Positions 1-5,840 of a DNA stretch of 7,524 bases are shown here, one piece after another. Source of the stretch: Betaproteobacteria bacterium. GTDB lineage: Bacteria; Pseudomonadota; Gammaproteobacteria; Burkholderiales; SG8-41. Below the pieces are notes generated by a model that had not been told where the DNA came from, ran no database searches, and was given only the letters and a program-made list of their open reading frames with translations. Made by a program: the position numbers and the translations under genes. The DNA lies in NCBI GenBank assembly GCA_020028375.1, contig JAHZNX010000112.1:1-7524 (forward strand), in the 5' to 3' direction. Numbering within the stretch: position 1 is the stretch's first letter; each line of letters opens with the position of its first letter.

Positions 1-32
1 ACCGCAGATACAAGCAGGGCACCAAAGGATGA
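1..32 (+). CDS. C-terminal tail of a possible upstream gene (partial)
   Basis: Read in the frame that starts at base 3, the first bases give the residues RRYKQGTKG followed by a TGA at 30-32. That stop overlaps the ATG of the lipoprotein gene at 29 in an ATGA arrangement, the same junction style used at 2411, 4747 and 6932. This suggests that the lipoprotein is not the first gene of the operon. Only nine codons are visible, so no product can be named, and a chance open frame of this length is quite possible. The overlap style is the only real support. Confidence 0.4.
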   Translation, partial: RRYKQGTKG

Positions 33-1270
33 GCGCGGCGCGGCGCAGGTTCCGGTGGCTCGCCGCGGCGCTCGCGGCAGCCGGCCTGTCCGGCTGCGCG
101 AGCGGGCCCGTCAAGTACACCGTAGAGCCCACGGAAGCGATTCACGCCGATCGTGCGCTGGCCGACGCGGTCCTGCTCGACGTGGGCATCCAGGTATTCG
201 AGACGGCCGCGATCAGCCCCGAAGCGGCCCGCGAGAAGAGCACGGATCCCAAGATCCTCGAGGCCGAAGGCCGGTTCATTCCGTTCCACCTCAAGAAGAC
301 GTTGCAGCAGACGGGCCAGTGGGGCGCGGTGCGCGTCGTTCCCGTGCGCGCCGAGGAAGTGGACGTCAACGTCTCGGGCAGGCTGCTCGAGTCGAATGGC
401 GAGAGGCTGAGGGTCGAGATCAAGGTCGTGGATGCCGCCGGCCGCGAGTGGTTCCACAACGAGTACACGGCGGAAGTCACGGAGAAGAGCTACGAAGCGC
501 TGGACAAGAAACTGGACCGCGACCCCTACCAGGACCTGTACAACCGGGTCGCGAACGACATGCTGGACTTCCGCCAGCAGTTGAGCGAGAAGGAAATCGC
601 CGCGATCCGGCAGGTCGCGCAGCTCAAGTTCGCGCGGAGCCTGGTTCCCTACGCCTTCGCAACCTACCTGGTCCAGGACAAGGAAGGAACGGTCAGGGTC
701 AGCAGGCTGCCTGCCGACAACGACCCCATGTTCGAGCGCGTCAACCGGATCCGCGCCCGGGAGCACATGTTCATCGACACCGTGAACAACTATTACGCGA
801 ACCTCTATGACGACATGCGGCAGCCCTACGGCCAATGGCGCCGGTCCTACCTGCAGGAACTGAACCAGAAGCGCGAGCTGGAGCGCAAGACCTGGGAGCG
901 GCGCTTCCTCGGCGCCGCGGCGATCATCGGCGCTGCCGTGGTCGGCTCCAACAGCAATTCGGGCGGGAGCGCGGCGGCCGCAAACGTGCTGATCATCGGC
1001 GGATACGAGCTCTTCCGCTCGAGCGGACAGCTGGCGAACGACGCGAGGGTCCACGAAGCGGCGTTAAAGGAGCTCGGCGTGTCGTTCAAGGCCGATGTCG
1101 CGCCGGTCCTCGACGAGGTCGAAGGCCGCACCCTCAAGCTTTCGGGCTCCGTCGACGCGCAGTACGCCGAGTGGCGCAAGACGCTGCGCGAGCTGTTCAC
1201 CGCGGAGACCGGTCTGCCGGCGACGACGGCGACGCCGGGCGCGTCACCGGAGCCGGGACAGAACCGGTAA
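29..1270 (+). CDS. Outer-membrane lipoprotein of unknown function
   Basis: A 413-residue predicted lipoprotein. It starts with an Arg-rich n-region, a hydrophobic Leu/Ala stretch (residues 10-20) and a lipobox LSGC with the lipidated cysteine at position 23. Residue +2 is Ala, so Lol sorting to the outer membrane is expected. Residues about 30-180 look like a mixed alpha/beta domain, including a strand-rich part (GRLLESNGERLRVEIKVVD) that loosely recalls the TolB-N or CsgG-like folds; I would not assign it. Residues about 185-290 are charged and helical. Residues 293-329 are an unusual Gly/Ala/Ile-rich hydrophobic stretch with an internal Ser/Asn/Gly linker, like a glycine zipper. The last 20 residues are Pro/Thr-rich. 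The ATG at 29 is chosen because it gives a complete signal peptide. A CAGGG at 15-19 may be its ribosome binding site. I do not recognise the family; a structural or partner role for the downstream envelope proteins is inferred from position. Confidence 0.85.
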   Translation: MSAARRRFRWLAAALAAAGLSGCASGPVKYTVEPTEAIHADRALADAVLLDVGIQVFETAAISPEAAREKSTDPKILEAEGRFIPFHLKKTLQQTGQWGAVRVVPVRAEEVDVNVSGRLLESNGERLRVEIKVVDAAGREWFHNEYTAEVTEKSYEALDKKLDRDPYQDLYNRVANDMLDFRQQLSEKEIAAIRQVAQLKFARSLVPYAFATYLVQDKEGTVRVSRLPADNDPMFERVNRIRAREHMFIDTVNNYYANLYDDMRQPYGQWRRSYLQELNQKRELERKTWERRFLGAAAIIGAAVVGSNSNSGGSAAAANVLIIGGYELFRSSGQLANDARVHEAALKELGVSFKADVAPVLDEVEGRTLKLSGSVDAQYAEWRKTLRELFTAETGLPATTATPGASPEPGQNR

Positions 1271-1289
1271 GCCCGACCGCGCGGCGTCC

Positions 1290-2414
1290 ATGTCGAGCGC
1301 GCCACCCGCAACAGGCAGTTCCCGCAGCGACGCATCCCCGCCTCCCTCCGTTCCGATCGGTGTCCGCACCCACGCGGTGGTTTCGGGCCGCTGGGTGGCG
1401 GGAGCCCTGATCGCTGCACTCGGCCTGACGGCATTGGTCTTCTTCATGTTGCCGGCACGGGTGCCGCCCGGGTCCGGCGTTGCGCCCCCCGATGCAGCCC
1501 CTCCATCGCCGCCCCCCGCGGCAAGCCCGACCGCCGACGCGGCGGAGGCGGTGCGGCAGCGCCTTCTGGCGAAAGAGGCGGAAAACAACAAGGCGCAGCA
1601 GGGGCTCACCCGCGCCGAGCCGGTGGATGAGGTTCGCGCGCGGCTTCCGGCGGGTGACCCCGAGGAAAAGGCCGCCAAGCCGGAGCAGGCGCGGGCCGAA
1701 GGCCGCGTTGCCGAGCAGCAGTTCGACAAACTGATGACGCGCGGCCTCGGGCAGCTGGAGCGCTCCGACTGGCCGGGAGCCGAGCAGTCGTTCAGCGCCG
1801 TATTGAAGCTTCGCCCCGCCGATCGCTCGGCTGCGGACGGGTTGGCGCGCGCGAAGGAGGGAGGGCAGCGCGACGCGCTCGCGCGATTGCAGCGTGAAGC
1901 TCAAGATTTCGAATCGGCGGAGCGCTGGAAGGAAGCCCTTGCCGCCTATCAGCGCGCCGCGGCCATCGATCCGGCGGTCGATTTTGCCCGGCAGGGCGCA
2001 GCGCGCAGCGAGCGCATGATCCGGCTGCACGCGCGGATCGACGGCTATCTCGCCAACCCCGAGCGGCTGTACTCTCCGCGCGTGCGCGAGGAAGTCCAGC
2101 AGTTTCTCGCCGCGCTCGATCGCGAGGCCGCGGCCGGGCCCCGCATCGCGCAGGAGCGGCAGCGGCTGGAAGCGGCGCTCAAGCGCGCGACGACCAAGGT
2201 CACCGTCCGCCTGGCTTCCGACAATGCGACCGAGGTCACGCTCCAGCGGGTGGGGCCACTGGGCCGTTTTCAGGATCGTGAAGTCGCTTTGGCGCCCGGG
2301 ACCTACACGCTGGTGGGCTCGCGGCCCGGCTACAAGGACGTGCGCGTCGAAATGACCGTGGATCCGGATGCGCCCGCGCAGCGGGTCTTCGTCGCCTGCG
2401 AGGAGCGCGTGTGA
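1290..2414 (+). CDS. Single-pass inner-membrane protein with TPR-like helices and C-terminal PEGA-like domain
   Basis: A 374-residue protein predicted to be anchored in the inner membrane. Residues 1-34 are a low-complexity Ser/Pro tail ending in Arg, expected to be cytoplasmic. Residues 35-54 are one transmembrane helix. A Pro/Ala-rich linker follows to about 80. Residues about 85-140 are charged helix. Residues 145-191 and about 194-243 look like two degenerate TPR units, with patterns such as WPGAEQSFSAVLKLRPAD and WKEALAAYQRAAAIDP. The helical region continues to about 300. Residues 301-362 form a beta-rich PEGA-like domain, with LAPGTYTLVGSRPGYKDVRVEM matching the usual PG-x-Y/H...GY pattern. 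The start at 1290 puts 19 bases after the previous stop and keeps the TM near the N-terminus; no clear Shine-Dalgarno precedes it, so the start is slightly uncertain. The stop overlaps the next gene. The role is probably scaffold or assembly factor in the periplasm, inferred from TPR and PEGA content. Confidence 0.85.
   Translation: MSSAPPATGSSRSDASPPPSVPIGVRTHAVVSGRWVAGALIAALGLTALVFFMLPARVPPGSGVAPPDAAPPSPPPAASPTADAAEAVRQRLLAKEAENNKAQQGLTRAEPVDEVRARLPAGDPEEKAAKPEQARAEGRVAEQQFDKLMTRGLGQLERSDWPGAEQSFSAVLKLRPADRSAADGLARAKEGGQRDALARLQREAQDFESAERWKEALAAYQRAAAIDPAVDFARQGAARSERMIRLHARIDGYLANPERLYSPRVREEVQQFLAALDREAAAGPRIAQERQRLEAALKRATTKVTVRLASDNATEVTLQRVGPLGRFQDREVALAPGTYTLVGSRPGYKDVRVEMTVDPDAPAQRVFVACEERV
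2400..2405 (+). promoter_or_regulatory. Ribosome binding site deciding the GTG start at 2411
   Basis: A GAGGAG at 2400-2405 lies five bases upstream of the GTG at 2411, inside the end of the preceding gene. It is a strong anti-16S match and supports GTG at 2411 as the true start of the 779-residue protein rather than a later ATG. Confidence 0.7.
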
Positions 2415-4750
2415 AAGTAAGCGTGCGCGGTCCGCGGGGAGCGGACGACGGGGATCTCGGCGCAGGGCCTTTGCTGATCGCAACGCCGGGCGCGGCCGGA
2501 GCGCGCCCCGGCGCCGTGCTGGCGCTCGCCGGCGGCGTGCCGTACCTGCAGCCGCTGGACGGCGGGGCTGCGGTATTTCTCAACGATCATCGCCTTGCCG
2601 CCTCGCACTGGCTGCGTGACAGCGACCGCGCGCGGATCGGCGACGCCATCCTCATGGTCCGCGTCCTGGGCGACCGGCTCGTGCTGCAAACCGATGCCGA
2701 CGTCGGTCTCGCTGCACCCACGCCGCCAATCCTGCTGGTTCCGCCGCCGCCCGCGCCGGCCCCTCGGCGCAGGCGCGTCGGCGGGATCTACGTGCTCGCC
2801 GCGCTGGCGGCGCTGGCGGGCGCCCTCTGGTTCGTGTTCTCCGCGCGCATGCTCTACGTCGAGATCCAGCCCGCACCCGACCGCATGAGCCTCGACGGCA
2901 CACTGCCGGCGCTGCCTCTACGGGAGGGGTACCTGGCGCTTCCTGGCGCCTACCGGCTCACTGCCGAACGGAGCGGATACCAGCGCCTCGTCCGCGAGGT
3001 CGAGGTTACGCCCGCAACCCACCAGCGACTGTCGCTCTCCCTCGTCAAATTACCCGGCTCTCTCTCGGTGGCTACACCCGGCGTTGCCGGCGCCACCGTG
3101 CTTGCCGGCGGCGAAATCAGGGGGCGCACGCCGCTCGCCGGCATCGAACTCCCCGCGGGCGAGCACCAGATCATCATCCGCGCCGATGGCTACGCGGAAT
3201 TCTCGCAGACGGTCGAGATCGAGGGGCTGGGGCGCCACCAGACGATCACCGCGGTTCTGATCCCGGCCTCCGCCCGCGTAACCGTCCAGTCGAACACTGC
3301 GGGCGCAGCCCTTTGGGTGGATGGCAGGCGGGTCGGAGATTTGCCCGTAACGATCGACCTCCCCGCGGGAACCCGGGCGCTCGAGATCCGTGCTCCCCGC
3401 CACAAGCCCTGGACGCAGAGCATCGCGGTCGCCGCCGGGGAGGCTCAAGCCATCGGGCCGATCGCGCTTTCCCCCGCTGACGCCCAGTTGCGGGTGGAGA
3501 GCACGCCCCGGGGTGCGAGCGTCACCGTGGACGGCCGCTACGCCGGAACCACCCCGGCCACGCTTGCCCTCAGTCCCGGCCGGGAGCATCGAATTGCTGT
3601 TTCCAAGCTGGGTTACGGCACGGCAAGCCGGTCCGTGCGCCTCGAAGCGGCCGAGGCGCGTGACCTGAAGCTCACCTTGAGCAGCGAGCTGGGCCACGTC
3701 ACGCTCGAAGTCGAGCCGCGCGACGCGGTGTTGAGCATCGAGGGGCGCGCGGTCGGGCCGGCGCAAGGCCGGCACGCGCTTCCCGCCGCTCCGACGCTGC
3801 TCGAGATCACGCGGGAGGGTTTCCAGCCGGCGCAGCTATGGGTCACCCCAAAGCCCGGTTTCGAGCAGACCCAGGCAGTCAAGCTGCGCGCCGCCGGCGC
3901 GTCGGCGGAGGCCGCGCTTCCGGAGCGCGTCGCCGCGCCGGACGGCACGGTCATGATCCTCGTGCGGCCCGGCCGCATCACCCTGGGCGCGTCGCGCCGC
4001 GATCCGGGCCAGCGCGCCAACGAGACATTGCGCGAAGTCGACCTCGTCCGCCCCTACTACCTCGGGGCGACGGAGGTGACCAACGCCCAATTCCAGAAGT
4101 ACCGCCCCAAGCACCAGTCGGGCAGGTTCGGCGCGCTGGGGCTCGACGTCCCATCTCACCCTGTCGTGAACGTGCGCTGGGAAGACGCCGCCGGCTACTG
4201 CAACTGGCTGAACGGAGCGGCGCAACTTCCGGCAAGCTATGCGGGCGGAACCGGCGCGCTCACTCCCGTCCTGCCGCTGCGCCATGGCTTCCGCCTGCCA
4301 ACCGAGGCCGAATGGGAATGGGCGGCGCGCCGCGCCGGCGGCGCAAAGGACAGCCGCTTTCCGTGGGGCGATGACATGCCGCCGCCCCGGGGCAGCGGCA
4401 ATTTCGCCGACCGCTCGGCATCCAGGGAGCTCGCCGACACGATGACGAGCTTTGACGACGGCTACGCGGGCACCGCGCCCGTCGGCCGCTTCGCGGCGAG
4501 CCCCGCGGGGTTCTTCGATCTCGCCGGCAACGCCGCCGAATGGGTCCACGACTTCTACGACATCCGGACAAACCCCGCGCCGGAGAAAGACCCGACCGGC
4601 CCAGCTGCGGGGAAGCAGCACGTCATACGCGGCTCGAGCTGGATGCAGGCAAGCGTGAGCGCGCTGCGCTGGACCTACCGGGACTACGGTACCGAGCCGC
4701 GGTCCGATGTCGGGTTCCGCTGCGCCCGTTACGCGACGGAAGCGCCATGA
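2411..4750 (+). CDS. FHA-like / TM / five PEGA-like repeats / FGE-sulfatase-fold (SUMF1) protein, probably catalytically inactive
   Basis: A 779-residue multidomain protein. Residues about 1-97 resemble the second half of an FHA domain (VFLNDHRL, then DSDRARIGDAILMVRV), but the usual GR and SRxH phosphothreonine-binding motifs are not seen. Residues 124-143 are one transmembrane helix after a Pro/Arg-rich stretch, giving an N-in topology. Five PEGA-like beta repeats of about 70 residues follow, near 148-215, 216-287, 288-356, 357-426 and 427-500, with patterns such as VTVDGRYAGTTPATLALSPG. Residues about 507-777 are an FGE-sulfatase/SUMF1 domain: EVTNAQF, HPVVNVRWEDAAGYCNWLN, FRLPTEAEWEWAARR, FPWGD, GFFDLAGNAAEWVHDFY, RGSSW and DVGFRCAR. 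The two copper-binding cysteines of true formylglycine-generating enzymes fall at Q746 and A751, so sulfatase activation is unlikely; the fold probably binds a ligand or partner in the periplasm. It starts at GTG in a GTGA overlap and ends in an ATGA overlap. Confidence 0.92.
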   Translation: MKVSVRGPRGADDGDLGAGPLLIATPGAAGARPGAVLALAGGVPYLQPLDGGAAVFLNDHRLAASHWLRDSDRARIGDAILMVRVLGDRLVLQTDADVGLAAPTPPILLVPPPPAPAPRRRRVGGIYVLAALAALAGALWFVFSARMLYVEIQPAPDRMSLDGTLPALPLREGYLALPGAYRLTAERSGYQRLVREVEVTPATHQRLSLSLVKLPGSLSVATPGVAGATVLAGGEIRGRTPLAGIELPAGEHQIIIRADGYAEFSQTVEIEGLGRHQTITAVLIPASARVTVQSNTAGAALWVDGRRVGDLPVTIDLPAGTRALEIRAPRHKPWTQSIAVAAGEAQAIGPIALSPADAQLRVESTPRGASVTVDGRYAGTTPATLALSPGREHRIAVSKLGYGTASRSVRLEAAEARDLKLTLSSELGHVTLEVEPRDAVLSIEGRAVGPAQGRHALPAAPTLLEITREGFQPAQLWVTPKPGFEQTQAVKLRAAGASAEAALPERVAAPDGTVMILVRPGRITLGASRRDPGQRANETLREVDLVRPYYLGATEVTNAQFQKYRPKHQSGRFGALGLDVPSHPVVNVRWEDAAGYCNWLNGAAQLPASYAGGTGALTPVLPLRHGFRLPTEAEWEWAARRAGGAKDSRFPWGDDMPPPRGSGNFADRSASRELADTMTSFDDGYAGTAPVGRFAASPAGFFDLAGNAAEWVHDFYDIRTNPAPEKDPTGPAAGKQHVIRGSSWMQASVSALRWTYRDYGTEPRSDVGFRCARYATEAP

Positions 4751-4992
4751 CGCCGGTCAGGGTCATCGTGCTCGCAGTCTGGGCGGCGGCATGGCTCACC
4801 GCTCCGAGCCCGGCCACGCCGCAAACCGAACCCCCGAAGCCACCGCCCGCCGCGGAAAAGAAACCGCCGGTCAAGCAGGAAAAACCGGAAGCTCCGCCAC
4901 CACGGCGGCGCGCGGCGCCGAAGCCGGGGCCGGGGCCGGGCGAGGAGCGGCCCCGCTCGGATGTCCCGGTTTCGTTCCCCGTGGACATCTGA
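4747..4992 (+). CDS. Small proline/lysine-rich exported or membrane-tethered protein
   Basis: An 81-residue protein whose ATG overlaps the preceding stop (ATGA), with a modest GGAAG at 4738-4742 as ribosome binding site. Residues about 4-20 are hydrophobic with three Trp/Ala-rich turns, followed by SPA then TPQ, so either a signal peptide cleaved near residue 23 or an uncleaved anchor. The rest is almost all Pro, Lys, Arg, Glu and Ala (PPKPPPAAEKKPPVKQEKPE), then a PGPGPG stretch, ending in a hydrophobic tail DVPVSFPVDI. The composition recalls the periplasm-spanning Pro/Lys linker of TonB, and the gene sits directly before an ExbB/MotA-type gene, but it has no TonB C-terminal domain and no TM histidine. 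No family is recognised. It is probably an extended periplasmic peptide that links or contacts other parts of the system; this is inference. Confidence 0.75.
   Translation: MTPVRVIVLAVWAAAWLTAPSPATPQTEPPKPPPAAEKKPPVKQEKPEAPPPRRRAAPKPGPGPGEERPRSDVPVSFPVDI
4924..4940 (+). repeat. Short in-frame CCGGGG hexanucleotide repeat
   Basis: Just under three copies of the hexamer CCGGGG in tandem, within the small proline-rich gene, encoding the PGPGPG dipeptide run. Changes in copy number would stay in frame and only alter the length of the extended linker. The three G runs are one short of a simple four-run G-quadruplex motif. Confidence 0.6.
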
Positions 4993-5012
4993 GCCGGCAC
5001 AACCGCTAAACT
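4982..5012 (+). promoter_or_regulatory. Weak candidate sigma70-type promoter before the MotA-like gene
   Basis: The only gap longer than 20 bases in the window is 4993-5042. It holds TAAACT at 5007-5012 (four of six matches to the -10 consensus), with TGGACA at 4982-4987 (five of six to the -35 consensus) 19 bases upstream, overlapping the end of the small gene. The spacer is longer than the ideal 17 bases, and such matches occur by chance. It could give extra expression of the channel and VWA genes, or be nothing. Confidence 0.2.
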
Positions 5013-5032
5013 GCCGACATTCATCCGCGCGC

Positions 5033-5037
5033 GAGGA
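5033..5037 (+). promoter_or_regulatory. Ribosome binding site of the MotA-like gene
   Basis: GAGGA at 5033-5037 lies five bases before the ATG at 5043, a good Shine-Dalgarno match and spacing. It supports this start for the channel protein. Confidence 0.65.
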
Positions 5038-5042
5038 CCCTC

Positions 5043-5840
5043 ATGTTCAGGCATTTTCCCGCCGAGTTCGTCTACCAGTCCTTCGCCCTCATCTTCTCCG
5101 TCATTCTCGTCCACGGCGCCTACGTCACCGTCGTGCGGCCCAACGCCGAGGCGCACCTCGCGGAGCAACGCGCGCTCGTCGCGAAGCAGCCCGACGCGGT
5201 GGCCGAGACCTCGATTTACGTGATCCTCAAGGATTACGAGCAGGAGGCGGAAATCATACTCATGCTGTGGGCGCTGGCGATACTCGGCTACAAGTGGGCG
5301 GACGTGGTGCGCGAGCGCGGGTTGCTCGAGAGCGACCTGATGCCGCTCGCCGAGGGCATCAAGATCCTGCCGGAGGATGCGCGGCGCTATGCCAAGCTGC
5401 TCGAAGCGCTGAAGCCCTCCCTGCGCAACCTGCTCCTGCCCCGGGCGCTGTTCCAGTCGCTCTTGCGGTTCGAAACATCGCGCAGCGTGCAGGACGCGGC
5501 CTCCGCCACGAGCGCCTTGTGCCAGAACGAGGGCGACCGGCTCGATTCCGAGCTCGCGCAGATCCGCTATATCGCGTGGGCGATACCTTCCATCGGCTTC
5601 ATCGGGACGGTACGCGGCATCGGCAACGCGATGGAGCTCGCTCATCGCGCGGTGCAGGGCGACATCACCGGCGTCACGGAAAACCTCGGGACTGCGTTCA
5701 ACTCGACCCTCGTCGCCCTGCTGCTCGCCGTCGTCCTCATGTTTCTGGTCCATCAGCTCCAGCTCGCGCAGGAGCGTCTGGCGCTGGATACCGAGACCTA
5801 CGTGAACGACCGCCTGATCCGGCACATGCGCACCAGCTAA
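5043..5840 (+). CDS. MotA/TolQ/ExbB-family proton-channel-like protein
   Basis: A 265-residue inner-membrane protein with four predicted helices, near residues 12-32, 68-86, 176-198 and 220-238. The family signature is in the third helix, IPSIGFIGTVRGIGNAM, matching the P-x-x-G-x-x-GTV-x-G pattern of TolQ, ExbB and MotA. The fourth helix carries NLGTAFNSTLVALLLAVV, matching the A-x-x-x-T-x-x-x-L segment. Thr189 and Thr222 align by eye with the pore threonines of TolQ/ExbB. Four helices and a cytoplasmic loop of about 90 residues between helices 2 and 3 give a MotA-like rather than a three-helix TolQ-like topology. In this family pentamers surround a dimer of a single-helix B subunit and conduct H+ or Na+ to drive movement. 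No separate ExbD/MotB gene is in the window; the two VWA genes directly downstream are the likely partners. The stop TAA abuts the next ATG. Confidence 0.9.
   Translation: MFRHFPAEFVYQSFALIFSVILVHGAYVTVVRPNAEAHLAEQRALVAKQPDAVAETSIYVILKDYEQEAEIILMLWALAILGYKWADVVRERGLLESDLMPLAEGIKILPEDARRYAKLLEALKPSLRNLLLPRALFQSLLRFETSRSVQDAASATSALCQNEGDRLDSELAQIRYIAWAIPSIGFIGTVRGIGNAMELAHRAVQGDITGVTENLGTAFNSTLVALLLAVVLMFLVHQLQLAQERLALDTETYVNDRLIRHMRTS

Noticed and set aside
1095..1289. N-terminal extension of the TPR/PEGA-like protein inside the lipoprotein gene
   Set aside because: The extension is Arg/Ser-rich shadow sequence over a clearly coding frame. The ATG at 1290 gives a normal short cytoplasmic tail before the TM.
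1197..2483. A 428-codon open frame on the minus strand
   Set aside because: Fully antisense to the TPR/PEGA-like gene and both neighbours' ends; no signal peptide, domain or ribosome binding site. It is a GC shadow.
4540..4746. Longer version of the small proline-rich protein starting inside the FGE-fold region
   Set aside because: The extra residues come from the shadow of the SUMF1 domain. The ATG at 4747 gives an ATGA overlap and an N-terminal hydrophobic segment.
4747..4992. True TonB
   Set aside because: Too short, without the C-terminal TonB fold and without the conserved Ser/His of the TonB anchor. Only the Pro/Lys linker composition is similar.
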